The translations under genes and the position numbers were made by a program. Below are positions 24,366-38,280 of a stretch of DNA of 64,000 nucleotides, in pieces; the first letter of the stretch is position 1, and the number at the start of each line of letters is the position of its first letter. The stretch is from Acanthaster planci (lineage: Eukaryota > Echinodermata > Asteroidea > Valvatida > Acanthasteridae). The DNA is taken from contig NW_019091527.1 in NCBI RefSeq assembly GCF_001949145.1, positions 232,706-296,705 on the forward strand, written 5' to 3'. The notes under the pieces are model-generated. The model did not search any database, was not told the DNA's origin, and saw only the letters and a program-made list of their open reading frames with translations.

Positions 24366-27300
24366 GAACATTGACGTGGGCCAATGAGCTCCAGATCTTG
24401 GGGGCTTGGAACATGAGTTGTGTCACGGATACGCGCAGGTATCCAGAGCGGTGTGTTCTATATCTGACTCTAGGCACTTGGGCCAAGACATTCAGGAATC
24501 CTATGACACACAGGGCGGGGCCTAGCACAGATTCATCTGCTCATAACAAATTGATTTTTTTGTTTTGTTTTAAACACCTGAGTGATAAATAGTACAATTC
24601 TTTTCTCTGAGAATCAACAGGAGGTGTTAATGAATTTAACATGACATTTTGGGGCCAACTTACATGTACCGGCAACAACACTGGAACAAGCAACATCTTC
24701 TCAGGCAAATAACTCTAAATAGAAACTTGTTATAACATCCTCAAAACAGCAGTGGGGGAAAAGTTTGAGAAAGTTGCAATAAGGCATCCATTTACTTTTC
24801 AGTAACAGAAGTACCCACTTGACATTGGCATTAATTCAAGAAGTTTCTCTTCAGAAAATAAGCCAACATGTTGCCTATATCCTTGTGCTGCAATTTCAGA
24901 AGTTGGCTCATGCATAGCTCTTTTACTCATATCACAGTGACATCCCTCGATGGAACTGTTTTTGAAACAGAATGCCCTTAAACCCCGGCCATGTTGCTCA
25001 AAAACGATGACAGCGCTCCAAAAACATGCACACCATCGAGCCAGCCACCCAAAACTTCTCTTGGCCATGATTTGTGTGAAGTACAGAAACACATGTGGCC
25101 AGGTAGTTTTGAGGCTTTCACAAATATAAAACAGTTGCCCGTCTGACCATGGAAGTACGCTTGGTGCAGTGGATGATGTTGTGCATATTTACATGTCCAC
25201 CAGGTTTGTTCCCATGGTCAGGCTCTTTTTGGGTAGCGGGGGGCCCAGGCAAAAAACAGCCCTCTTCAACTCAACCCATCACTGCCAAAAGCGTGGGAAC
25301 GCTTGCAACCTTCACTCCATTGTGACAACATTCACAGCAAATTTCCCACTCACGTTGACGAGGGTGATTCTTAAGCATTCGACTGTGAAGCAGCGAGAAT
25401 TCAACATGGCTGTGGGTATTTTGCTCCTGACAAATCATGAGTATTTTAATGCCCGGGTGCAAATGAATGGATGGGATTTAGAGAGCCTTGAAAGGGTTTT
25501 CAATCTAGTAACACACACTGTGTGCACCACCATAACACTGAACCTTCAGAACTTGAGCATTTTTTTCATGCATGATAGATAAATTATTAGCCTTTTGCAG
25601 AAATGAAGAACTTCTGTAAAAACTTCTGACGGCTAATTTGTCCCCTCTCAGAAAAACATGGAAATTACATTACAGATCTTATGAAAAAATGGCCTACAAG
25701 TGTATCACATGAAGCATTAACCTTTACAAAAATGACATTTGGGTTAGAAAATTCATTTTATATGACAATTGTACGTTTAAAAAAAAAATGAATGCACTTA
25801 AAAAGAGATTTCACAGCCAGCACAAATCAAATTCTATTACCCAGAATGTCATGTACATGTACATGTAATCAGCAGGCTGATAGAGTCCTTGATTCCCAGT
25901 GTATTTTACAAGGATATAAATGTCACTGGGATGGAAGACAGAGCCAGCCTCCAGGTCATCTCATCTCCCTGGGGAGGAGGTTGCCCAACCGACTTTGCCA
26001 TTTAATGAATTCAGCGGGATGAGTCGCTGGCTTTTAAGTGAAGGGCAAAAACACCAGAAAGACTGGCCAGATATCCCATGCGTGTACATGTACTGGTACC
26101 TCCCCGCTGGCAAACTCAAAAAAAAAGAGGAGATTCTTGGAGTTATTCCCACACACAACCAGACCTCCCAGGAATACACAATGGACAAACCCTGTTTAAA
26201 GTGGAAAGATTGGTGTTATCAGTTGAATCAGTGTGTGGATGGGAGGGGGGAATTTTTTTTTATTCATGAGGCTTGCTTGAGTCATGCTGGTATTGGATAA
26301 ACTTGACAGTTTCACAAATGTCCAAGAAAGCGTTGTGACTGGCGAGCGTCATCTCTGGTGCCACCACAACAACTTTAACCACCATACATGTACATGTACC
26401 AGCAATGCCACAGAGGATGAAAACAAGATATATCAGAAGGCTACACATGTAGCTACTCTAGCTAACACAGAGATATACAGTGTACACATATAGGAGTGGT
26501 TGTTGCAGGTTGTCAATACCGACAAATGTGGACAACAAACGTAGAAGAATGTTGGCAAACTGGTTTCAGCAGAGCAATGCAACTACAAGCACCAAACAGC
26601 ATGGCATGAGAATAGACCAGCTACATGTGCCATATTGGACGTTCACTGCTGAGGGAACACATTGATAGATGTATGACAGAACCATGCACTTTAGACCCAC
26701 AGAGTGATACCTGCTCATTAAGTAACTTGTAGAAAACTGCATTTCACACTGGACACAACACCAAAATAAGGAAGCACTCCGAATGTATAAGAATCAGACG
26801 GTGCAATTCACAGAGACAACAGCAGCCAGCAAGTGAATTGGCTGAAGTGGGAACTGACAGAAGACCGATTTGTCCAACTCTCAAATCAAACATTTACAGC
26901 TATCCTGGCAGATACATGGACACGCACGGCAAATTTGGCCTCCCCTCGGTCAACACGGCCAACGTGTACCTTTAATTATGTCACATTTCCCCTCCCCACA
27001 CCAAACAAACTCAAAAAGGGGGGAAGGGGAGAATAAAAAATAAAGAAACAAAACAACCACAGAATGAAAGGATGAACGGTGATTGTTCCTGGGCCGTGAA
27101 GGGGGGAAAAAATCCTTCCGTCAGTTCCACGTTTCACAAGTCGTCACACTTCCCCGGTGTCATTCGCCACAAATTATGCGTTTCGCATTGCCTGCAGGTG
27201 GCTTTTCCCTCGCATCCTAAAGCCCTTTGCACTTTCCTGGGCCGCAATTCCTACCTTCGCTTCTTCTACTTTCTCCCCCTCCCTTATGGACAAACCCTCT

Positions 27301-29074
27301 CATCCCTCCCATAGTCGTTCTTTTCTTAAAAACCCCCTTGCCTACCCTATTCATTCCCTCATCATCATGCGAGGCTCCTTCCGCTCCAGTTGGCAATCAG
27401 GCCGGCAATCAGAACCATCCCAGCGTAAGCTGTCAAAACCAAGCCGTGCCCGGCTGCTCCATTGCGCGGTCACTTGCTTCTACCTATTACAGCATTCCAC
27501 CGTGCGTATTACTTCAACTCAAAAAGCGATGAAGACACCCACCCCAACCACCATTTCACATTCAGTGCTCAGCAAGGTTACAGTGTGCAAGCCAGTCAGG
27601 AAGCCAGGGTTGTCATATCTAGGTCAAAACCAGGAGTCAAGAAACTAGACTATAAAATGATACCACAAATCAACTACATTAGCTTTAATTTACAAAGGGC
27701 CCAAGCTACTCTACGATATTGCCTCAGTCAGGACAAGAAAACACAAAAACCTGCCATTCAATCCAAAAACCTACATAACTTAAGTTGTTTTTTCCACTGA
27801 ACCAATTCATCCACTGTGGACACCAGTCGATCGACATTTCTCTCCACTTTCAGTCACAGTTACCGATCATGACTCAACATCGGGAAGAATCTTAAACAAG
27901 CAGCGACTTAATGTTCGGAGGGGAAAAAAAATGGTAAATTGCCTGTCTGTTCAGGTTACAATATTAAGATGTAATTTCAGCACATTGTCAACTTTTTTCC
28001 CAGATTTTTACACACTTGCGGCTCCAGACTCGAGAGCGTGTTCGTGAAATCTGGGAGCCAACGGGTGACAAATAAGCACTCCATCAATCCAAGATTTGTC
28101 TGTCATACTTGAGCATTTGGCTCATTCTCCGCTCTCTGTCTTTTCTTTTAGAGTGCATGAGTGTGTTTTCTCTCAATTATTTTCCCTTTTTTTGTTTCCC
28201 TCGGTGAAACGTGTGGCCCATTTCAACGGTTCTCCTTTTACTGATTAACCACAATAATGCGTGCCAGACAAGAAAAACGGTGTCAGAAGGTGGATACACT
28301 TTGCTGACACCAAAGTGCACTTGGGAGACCCATTGCTGAGGAGCCAGGCACGAGACACATTCAGATTGTCGATCAAAACCATTACAAAAAACAGCTGGAG
28401 AAAAAAACAGGAGGGAGAGACCGTAACGACAATCTCCATCTCAAAATTGGGTGTGAAGGGATGCCAAATCACAGAAAGAAATAAAGCGTGTTAAGGTAAA
28501 TAAGGCCCAGGCTCCAGCCCGTGCAAGAGCATTTTAGTTTCTCAACAATTCCTCTTCTCGCCTCAAAGTCTGTGCCCCTCCCACTCTCCCATCTCCCCCC
28601 GCTTGACTAAATTCCCACCGTCTTGCTCCTAGACAGACTGCATAGTGTTGGAAACCCAGACACCCGTCTCCACAAGCAAGTCTGGATGCTTTGCTTCACT
28701 TGCAAGATGTTGAGAGGTGACAAGAAAGGGAAAAAAAATAATAATAGCTTACAGGTCGCTTAACTTTCATTTAAAATAGAGCTTAATGAGGTCAGGTACA
28801 CACTGGCATGGTCTGACTGAAACTCAATGGCTGAGCTGTGTGTACGTGATCCCCAGAGCGACCATACTGTACATGAACGTGTCAATGCATGGGCCTAATG
28901 CTGCTCTTCTGTGAAGACAAAAAGTTGTGTTCTAGTGCTGATTTTTGAAGGTACCTGAGTTAGGAGACTAAAATACAAAGGGGAATCGCACTGATGTGTA
29001 CTTGACAAAGGATACACAATTATATAAGATTCATATTCATCTGAGGCAGCGCCTTAAACAGCGCCTAAATCAGT

Positions 29075-29265
29075 CCCAAGTGCGACCAAATTTTTGCTAA
29101 TGCGATCATATTTTCACCATACAGTCGCCATTTGCGACTTAAGATAGCTTAAAAACTACATTCAAAATGTACTTGAAAATTTTTGAGTACGCTTAAAAAT
29201 CAAAAAGCAATGATTATGTACTCAAAATTTGTTCCGGAAAAGTAGAAATGGCAGCACAAGTCGCA
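29075..29265. repeat. Short GTCGC/GCGAC repeats, possible decayed element
   Basis: TGCGACCAAATTTTTG and TGCGATCATATTTTCA are adjacent diverged repeats; AGTCGC/GCGACT form an inverted repeat (29123-29139) and AAGTCGC recurs near 29258. The stretch is A/T-rich with these regularly placed CpGs, unlike its flanks. No known element is assigned. Confidence 0.4.
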
Positions 29266-31172
29266 TCGTGAATTTAAAGCTTACCGTGTGTGCTGTACAT
29301 GTACATACATACGATACTGTGCATGTGTCGCGCTCACATGCATGTGTTGGTTGGTTCCCGATCTAACCATACATTGTTGATGCACTGTATACGGACACCA
29401 AAGCCATTTTGCAAACTGCTACATCAGCTCCATTTTTTACTGCTTTTTTGTTGCAACGTAAGTAAAAACTGAAACGGAGCTCATGCCGGAATTAAAGGGT
29501 ATTGCTGTGATTTAGAGTGTCAGAAATAGCGAAATTCATGCAGCAGGGTGTCCCACGACACGCTGAAACTACAGACGTCACAACATCTGTGGCTGAACCC
29601 CTTGGCAACACCCCTGATTCTGTGGATTGGCCTCATCAACGCTCACGTGCATACATGCAAGTTGAGTGGTGTTTGTGTGCCAGGCCAGGCCGACCGGGTC
29701 ATGATTCTATGGATGGACGATGTAAACACAGGGTAGTTATACTACATGTGTGTACGTACTATCATGAATATACAGCACAAGTGATTACTAAACTTTCATA
29801 AAGGTGCTGATGCCTAGATTTTTCCCCATTAGGAGCCATTGGCTACCAATAAATTTTTTTTCTGTTTAAAGTCTTTATGTAGGCAGAGAGCAAATAGCAG
29901 CAAGACTTCAACATTATATAAAAAAAAAACAATTTGTTTCTATTCTCTCTCGACATGTGCGTGAAACATAAATAATTCTAAATGCCACGAATGCAGGCAA
30001 ACACAGCTTAGCTCGCGGCCCAGTGCAATTGGCAGTCTCTTCGACCATCTGGCTGGCAGTGTACCAAGTTGACAGAGGTATGCACACCTGAACGATAATT
30101 CCTCCGCAGCAGGAAGGTCGAGATGAGAAGGTCAAGGCCAGCCCAGCTTGCACGCACAGCTCCAGCACAGCTCTGCCACCGCCAGTCGTGTATAAAGAGC
30201 ATCTCCACTGGCACAGTCTGCCAACAAACTTATTTTTCAGGGATTATGCAAACCGGTTCATCCCAAACAACCCAAGGGGGGATGGCAAGATTTGATGTCA
30301 CAGTAAATCAAGTTATGGACCTCCAGTGCCTAGAGGTAAGGGGACTCTACCAACGGACGTGATAAAAATAATTATTCTGGGCTAGCACTCCAGTTTTTAC
30401 GCAAGTCTTGCATCCTGCATTCTCACCGATAATAGCTGTGGGCAGAAAGGTGCAGTCAGGTAACCAGGCTACTACAGCCAAATTTAAAGGGCTGAGATCA
30501 TGGCAGTTTGAAGCCTAACAAAACTGCAGAGCTCCACTCACACTGGTTCATTTCATCCTTGAGGGAGGTTTGGTAAGAATCAAGGTAGCAGAACATTAAG
30601 CAACCCTTTGCCTCCACTTTTTCCAACATCCTTGCATATTTGACGATTACCTTTACCTACTTAATTTTCTGACATATGAATGCTTGGGCGCACCTTCGTT
30701 TCCAGCAAATATGATACCCCTGTCATTGCTCTCATCCAAATGAAACTTGCTGCCCTCATTTCTATTTTTCCTCCATGTCACTAAAATAAAAGTCACTAAA
30801 AATACAATATTCAAAAATTCTCTTTTCAATATCTCCCCAACCTATCAACAGAATCTGTTTGCTTGGAGCTCTTCCCTCTCTCTCTCTCTCCTCCCGCAAG
30901 GAATATGCTTTTGGGATTTGTGACAGGCACAGCGCTTGGGGAAAAAAATCCCGTTGCACAACCGACTCCTTTTCTGCTCTCTCTCTGGACACGCTCTGGG
31001 ATGCAAGATCACCATGCCAACATCGTCGGCGATGTCCACCTTAACAAGCAGGTGTAAGTGAAGGGGATTAAAAAAATACACCGAGAGCGCTCGAATACTT
31101 AAGAGCGTGAGGTTTCTATTTCAAGACTTGGCAGATTTCCTCCCCCCCCCTTCTGAAAGACGGTCAAATAAT

Positions 31173-31190
31173 AAAAAAAAAAAAAAAAAA
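31173..31190 (+). repeat. 18-base A run
   Basis: Uninterrupted A18, shortly after a nine-base C run at 31142-31150. Confidence 0.95.
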
Positions 31191-32051
31191 CACCCTTGCA
31201 AGATTTTTTTCCTATTTATTTTATACAGTTAAGCAAGGCTAGATTGTACAAAATTGTCAGCAGGGCAATAACTGCAGGATTTTCCACAAAGGGGATGGCG
31301 GACGGAGGTAGATGAACAGCTTAAGGCCTCTAAAGCTGAATAATTGCACAAGGTTTATTCAACAATGGTGGTGATTTGTCCGCATTAATCAGCCCGGTCA
31401 CGGGGGGTAATGCAGAGCAAATATGTAGCCTTCGGTCTTTCCAATATTGGACAATACCCCAGGACTGCAGTCGGGATAATAACCAGAATTCTGCAGGGAA
31501 TTGTGGCATGCTCATAAATCCATTTTTTAATATATATTATGTATATCCCTGACAATTTTTGTTTTCCAATGGGAATTCCTGCAAGCCGCAAACCTTTATT
31601 CACTACCGGTTTTCCTCTGAAAAAATTCTCTGACTTTAATTTCTCATCTTCACGGGGCATGTGAATAAAAAAAGGGAGAATGCTGAGTTCTTCTTTTCAA
31701 AGAAAAATCTGATTAAAAGAAAATGAAACAGCTTTTTGTCAGCTGTTTGTCCCTGAAGATGATTTTTTGAAGAGCTCTTCTCAGACACGAAGGAAAAAAA
31801 AACCAGAAAATCTCCTGACATTCTAAATCAAAACAGATTTAGAGTAGAAACGGTAGCTTGGGAGAGATTCCTCTTGTCAAACAGATGACTTTCCTGGACA
31901 GCTCAGCAATGGGGAAAACAGAAAAAATTATGCCCAACAGCAAGACAGAGAAACCGGGCAGGTTGTAACAAGCTCTCTCGACAGAGAAGCAAGCCCGTTT
32001 CACTACTTTGCTGCCACATTTGACCCAGATTTCTGATCACTTTTCAATCAG

Positions 32052-32065
32052 CCACTGGCCAGTGG
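32052..32065. repeat. 14-bp perfect palindrome
   Basis: CCACTGGCCAGTGG is self-complementary. Confidence 0.95.
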
Positions 32066-35000
32066 TGTATTTTAAGTATGACTATTTTCTGCCCATTTAA
32101 TACAAGTCTACTGTAGTCATGTGACGGTGCAATAATAATCAGCAAATGTAGAGCCAGTACTTCTGTTATTTCAATTTGGCTTTACCCTGCTACAAAAACC
32201 TTTTTACTTGATACATAGCTTTAAAATATCTAAAAAGAAATTTTGCATAAGCAATATAGAGTTTCTCACTACAGGCAAAAATCATGCTTAACATTAACCA
32301 AAAAACTGAATAAAAATGAAATTTTATATGATTTTTTTTTAACTTCTGATTCAAGGAATTGACCACTTCCATTATTCCTAAAACCAACAGCCTACCTGAT
32401 GGACGTAAACCAAATCAAACAAAACAACCCATTAACAACATAACCCATGACAACCACACACTGTGTGACTTTGAGATACTGCCATCTTTCCTGTTCAAAT
32501 TACCCGTCACTTAGGCTCATCTTATCAGATCGCCAGTTGCCGCAACCATGCGGAAATGGAACGTCCACTGCGATGGTCAGTGAGTTCTCTCCGGCCGAGG
32601 CCACGCGGAGGACACTCAACTCCAGGAGGTCACTTTCCTCCAGGCCACTACTGGTGCTCGGACGAATCATCTTCCCACTTCCTCAATTCATCAATGTCAT
32701 TAAGCTTTGTCAGCCCATGCGCAGAAATCAGTTTCGGTCAAGAAATAAGAATACTCACTGTTCACTACATGTATTTCCACCCTAGCATTACTACCGAAAT
32801 CATTACCAACAAAATTATCATTCAGATAGCTCGGACTTCGAGTTTACTGGATTTTAAATTACACAGAAATATCATTATCACAAAACAAAGCCCTGTTGCA
32901 AATGGCGGCATATTATGAATGCACAGGTGGACACAGCGCACACAGGCAGTAACTGTGCGCGCGTCCAGCGGATGGCATGGCAGCCACCATCAGGTAAGAA
33001 CCATCAGAGGTGGTCCCCCAAAGGCAACACCGAGGAAACAAGCTCGGGGAAGGAGGGTGCAGCGGCAAAGCAGTCTGAAGCACAGGTCAATGACCAGCTG
33101 TTGGATTCTGCCCAAGGACTAAGTCTCCCCCCCCAAAAAAAAATGGGGAAAGGAAGAGCAAAGAAGGGTGACAACACTCAGCAATGTTGTACGTGTGGGC
33201 TTTGTCATCTTGGTCATATAGCCACACAAGACACACGGGGGGACAGGGATTTGAAGAAGGAACATGGAGAGATAAAAACCAACACCAGCTGCCAAATGTG
33301 TGAAACGTACGGGAAATGAAGATTGTTCCAACATATCACTTCCACAAATGGACTTGTCATGCATAATTTAAAGCAATACGCACATGTACAAGTTAAGTCT
33401 GCACTCTCTCAAAAAGTCCCCCCCCCAAAAAAGACACATACATACCCCCCCTCCCATGTGTCACACTTTCTGACATGTCTTTGAGTGTGAATTTCAGTAG
33501 TGGTCGATCAGTCACTTCTAGCAGGGTGCTAACTGAAGACAAACAAGGTGACAGAAACAATACCGGCGGAGGGAAAAATGTGAGTTGTGAGACAGAAACA
33601 GATGGCAAAGGCGCGAAAAGAGAAGGGAAAAAAATAAGGTTGACTGCAAGACACTGGAATGAACAGGACACATGCACTTAACCTACAGTCACCAGACACC
33701 TGGGTGCTTACCCTCGTCCACGTCCTTATCAACAAAGTATCCACTATCACCACAAACCAAAATCCTTGCAAAAGTCCGACCAAGGAAACCTCGTGTCAAG
33801 GTTCTATTTTTTCCCCAAACAGCAACAGTTTCTTCAACTCTTTATCAAGAATCCCCGTTGAAAGTTGAAGAAAACAAAACTTCCAAGTCCAGGATGTAAC
33901 ATTCGGACGCCATAGCTGCAACGCGTTCGGACGAACATGAACAGCTCCATGCAGTGCAGAAGGGGGGGGGGACAGAAACAGAGGTTATTGACTCACCGAA
34001 CTCAGCATACACATACACAAGGCCAAAGAATTCCCTGCTTCACACCTGTCTCTAAACGTGGGACAGGTGTTGCAACCTAATTAACAAACACTGATGGATT
34101 TCAGGTACCGTCAGGCCCCCCCCTATTGCATTAACGGTGGCCAGACAAAAAAAAAAATTGGCTGACAAGCCGCTCCATGTGCTCCTGTTGTCTTTGGACA
34201 AATTCAAAGGATGCGACTATTTATTGCATACATGAAAAGGGAGCCCCCCTGTGGATTTGAGGAAAATGTGACAACCTTTCTTGTGACCCATCTGGGACCC
34301 TGGCTACTATGCTTAATAGCTAATGTTAGGCAAAGTTCCAGCGACACACTTCCATGGTGGAAGACCAACAGTGAATGACAGAGGTTACATGTATGTGATC
34401 TGCATGAGTATCAATCAGCATGGGACAGAGGCATGAGTGGGTTGGCTAAGAACATTTTGATGTCTCTGTTCTTATCTTCGAGTGCAAGTCTGGGGAAATT
34501 AAAAAACACTTGGTACATTCAAAACAGATGTCAAATAACAGCGTACAGCATTCCCATTAGAAAAACACGACTAAAATGAATGCAATTTTTTCATTTACTT
34601 TGTAATGAATCTTTTCCCTGGTTGAAGTGCCTTCTATTATCTACTCCCACGTATGTTTCTCATGAATGTAAAACATGTACATTCATATGAGACCTCACAA
34701 GGTAAGCAATATATGTTATTGACCTTTATAAAAATAACAACAGCCTATCGTATTAATGCCTGCGTAACCTATAATAACATCCACATGTGCCAAACTCAAG
34801 ATCTACGATTGTCACGCAATCCCATTGCGACCGCTCATGCCACAGCCCATGCCCATCTTCCAACAAAGATACAAAAAAAAATTTTTACAAGAGAAAGAAA
34901 GGGAGAAAATGGTCACCATTACCGCCAGCCAGCAGGACCCGGGCAGAAATTAATCCAAACTTCGTGATTTGAGCCAGTCAAGGAATATCAGCCCTGGCAG

Positions 35001-36346
35001 TCGGGTAGCTGCAGGGGGGCTTCACCGCGACTGCATGCAGGAAGGATATACATGTACACACACTGAGGCCCATGGTGCTTTTGGTATGGCAGCGCTTGGT
35101 CTCTCAGGGGTTTACTTCACTTTTTTGTTTTCAGTGTTCACTCATGCAGGCCGGGATCAGGAAATTAGTCTTGGAATAATTACAGCAGATGTATCAAGTA
35201 ATGCAAGGCTGTCTTCGTCTTAGATATGTTACAGTGGTTGTCTGAGCATGCCACCCACTCTTCAGGTACATGTAGATGTGTACAACATGTATTACTTAAT
35301 GGGTGACAAGCTCCACAGACAATGTGCTCAAATTTGACACTGACTAGGGGTCATCCATTTTTGTCATCTGTACGCTGGGGGGAGGGGGTGAACTGACGAT
35401 AATCATCAGCCAGCCAACAATCACCCCACAACTATTGGATGTGTGCAGAGAGTGCACAGGGCTCTGATACATCATTCATACAAGCTCGGGCAACAGTTAT
35501 TTCTTAACCACTCGACAATTCTGCCCGGTGTCACACATGAAAAAAGCACACACACAAGTACCAGGCAAAATTCACAAATGTTGAAATCACAGCCACGAGT
35601 GAAACAGTCTTCGAGCTCCCCCAAAGCTCTGCTGCACCATGCGTGCAATGAGGATTGGTACCCAGACACAAGTGTACGCTTTGTACGCTTGTGAAAATGA
35701 CGACAAAAATGGATGACCCCTGAAGCCGTTGATTTCATTCACTTTCTTTTCAATCTGTATCTGATATATTCAGTCGGCATGAATATGCATCTGTACAGAG
35801 GGCATGCATATCACTGGCAAGCACACGGACCAAATGTACACGTCCATGTACAGTGTTCCATGCTCTCCCGCACAAGTTCAGGACCTGATTTTTATAAGAC
35901 TCCTGAACTGGAATTTGCAGGGGGGGGGGAGAAACAAAGCTGATGTGAGAATTCAAATATGGGCACGCTCTACTGCAAAACGACTTTCACCATCTCACAG
36001 CACCAAGGTCATTTCCAACATCAATGAAACGCCATCTCTGATTGGCCGAAATTCAAACGAGGGTGTGTGAGATGAACACTAACGGCCCACACACTGCACA
36101 GAGAGAGAAAACAAAAAGCCCTGTCCATTTAATGTGGGCATCTGCACACCTCCATATTCCCGACCCCCTTAATGCTGCTCACATCTCGGCTACTAATTGT
36201 AGATGGATTTTCCAAGGCAATTTACCATTCACACGTTCCCCCCTCCAGAAGACGTCACTGCTGAAAACAATTTCACACTGGCCGGCCAATGCTTCGCTTT
36301 CATAAGCTCAATTGACTGCCTGCCACATTATTTGCTGATGGTGTGA

Positions 36347-36365
36347 CATTCCACTTAGTGGAATG
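36347..36365. promoter_or_regulatory. Inverted pair of TEAD-type (CATTCCA) motifs
   Basis: CATTCCAC-TTA-GTGGAATG is a perfect inverted repeat with 8-bp arms. Each arm contains CATTCC, the TEAD/Scalloped (MCAT) core. Binding is inferred from motif identity only. Confidence 0.4.
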
Positions 36366-37859
36366 AACAATTTTTGTTTTAATTTTAATCCTTCTCACTG
36401 TGTCTCCTTAATAAACTCTATCTAACAAACAAGATAAAATTAAACCTTAAACCAAAACTCTGTGAAACAAGGTCGCACATTCACGCATGCAAATCTCAGC
36501 AGTAAATGTGCAATCATTTCCAATGTACAATATTGTGAATTTGCTAACTATAAATGTTGATATTCTTTCGTAAAAAGGCACGCATGGATAAAAAAAGTTC
36601 GAGAGAAACTCTGAAACAATTGGTTGAAAATAAACCTGACGGTCTGCACATAGATAAAGAGTGGCTTTGGTGTTGTTCTCCCTCCACTTTGTACATGAAC
36701 TTCTCCATTAATACACAAGTAACCAGACCACTATTTGTGTACCAGCATTTCCACGGCCTGTTTTTGTATTGTAAGGTTGAAAGGTACATGTTTGCAAAAG
36801 GTTTATTATACAGACAAGTGGCTACTGGAAGTGCCTCTGGATGACAGCTGAGATACAGCTTTTCGAGTTTCAGCTTTGCGTCTTCCAATTTCAGTTTTCA
36901 GTTCCCCCCCCTGCCCCGCCTCCTTTTCAGCTCCATGCAGACCCCTTATCCGCCACAGACACATCAGACTGTTTCACGTGAAGCCAAATTTCCCTTTGCT
37001 TCCACAACTCGGCATTGGCCAATGACTCTAGAGCCAAGCCCAATGACCGAAGATGAAACCTTGATTTAGAAAATTGCCTTAGCGCGCTTCAGCCGTTCAA
37101 GGTAATTGGGCCCAGGTGGATGCGCCAGCTCTGTGTCTTTTTCGACATGTATCTCCCTCTCGGTACGGCCAAAAAAAAAATATCGGAGCAGAATCCATTT
37201 AGGCAAAGACAACATTGGCAATTATGTTAGGGGCTCCAACCCCATCCTGCCGCCATTACTCATCCAGCACAGTCAACGCCAGCACACCGACATCTTAAAT
37301 TGGGAACACCCAGTTCAGGAAACAGACACTAATTCTCTGGTCTTTTGTTCCCGCAGATCCGTTGCTCACGGCCACCGCCACAATTGCAATCTCTATCAAG
37401 TTCTCTCTCCCTGTAAAGCTCTCCTTTCTCTTTTCTTTTTTTAAAAAGCTGTCAGGGGACAGAAGTGCACATCATATTCTCCCCCCCCTCCCCAATAGAA
37501 AGGTTTCTAATGTACAAATGCATCAGCACAGGATTTGAAGAAGTGTTACAAAGTAAATTGGCGGCGACAAGATTGAATCAAGCAATGGTGAAGTACCAGT
37601 GGGTTAACACGATGTTTGGGCTTGCATCTTGTGACTCTCTGCTGGTAAAGTAAATCTCAGCTCGAAATTCAATTACGTGATCCAGCATCAGAGCAAACCT
37701 GTTTCCACGCAGTTTGTCCTGTGACGCAGTGCCTCCAACCTAAATTTCCATTCCCTAATCAAAACCTGCGTGTTTGAGTGTACTTCAATATTTTTCCTGT
37801 CCTCCTTTCTCCACCTCAACAACAACCCCCCCCCACTGTGAGAAAAACGGTCTTCTGAC

Positions 37860-38280
37860 GTGCCCGTGCACCAGCCTCGCTTGCGCCCTGCAATTTAGCT
37901 GAAATCCTAGATGGGATGGCTTTTGGGGGTGCTGCCATGGCGATGAGCAGCTCCCCATCTTTGCTTTTCATCCATCAGAGAGGATGGAGAAGAGAGAACG
38001 AAGAGGGAGCCGGGGGGAGTCCGAGGACATCCTGTGCGCTATGTCATCAATAGCTTTACTGGAGGCGGGGGTCCCATCGTGAGCGCCGAACGAGGAGCCC
38101 GCAAAAGAGAGATGATGGAAGGAAGCCACGAAGAAGATGATGCAGTAAGTTAAGAAGAAGAGAGAAAAAAAAAAGACGAAATACATTCTGCTATTTCTTT
38201 TGCTATCAGTCGCATCGTTGGCCATCTCTCAGTGAGACGTCTTCGTGCACTATCATTTTCAATCGCCCGTAGCTATTTCA
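37860..38280. other. CpG-dense patch with a small minus-strand open frame
   Basis: CpGs cluster here. On the minus strand a frame runs from ATGGCCAACGATGCG at 38225 to 37968 (85 codons) with one hydrophobic segment (FVFFFSLFFLTYCIIFF) partly due to a poly-A/G tract, then a Ser-rich tail. No known family; it may be chance or part of an alternative 5' exon. Confidence 0.25.

Larger units (their letters stand above)
24366..36340 (-). other. Intronic block rich in TACATGTA motifs
   Basis: No exon recognised. TACATGTA-type motifs are frequent (24661, 25854-25867, 26085, 26388, 29295, 32766, 34387, 35050, 35267). Other contents are GTCGC-containing repeats (29075-29265), an 18-base A run (31173-31190), a 14-bp palindrome (32052-32065) and a 10-base G run (33962-33971). 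The plus-strand frame at 32915-33319 contains a few Cys/His residues (CCTCGLCHLGH, CQMC) but no zinc-finger spacing that I recognise. Confidence 0.5.

Noticed and set aside
25291-25349. Two Su(H)-type sites (CGTGGGAA at 25292 and TTCCCAC at 25343)
   Set aside because: Spacing of about 50 bp is not that of the paired Su(H) site, and single 7-8-mers occur by chance. Only tempting because Musashi acts in Notch signalling.
32915-33319. 134-codon frame with CCTCGLCHLGH and CQMC
   Set aside because: Cysteine spacing does not fit a known zinc-finger type and the frame has no splice or start context supporting it.
33740-33765. Minus-strand GFWFVVI, superficially like RNP1 GFGFVTF
   Set aside because: The surrounding residues do not form an RRM and there are no matching splice sites.
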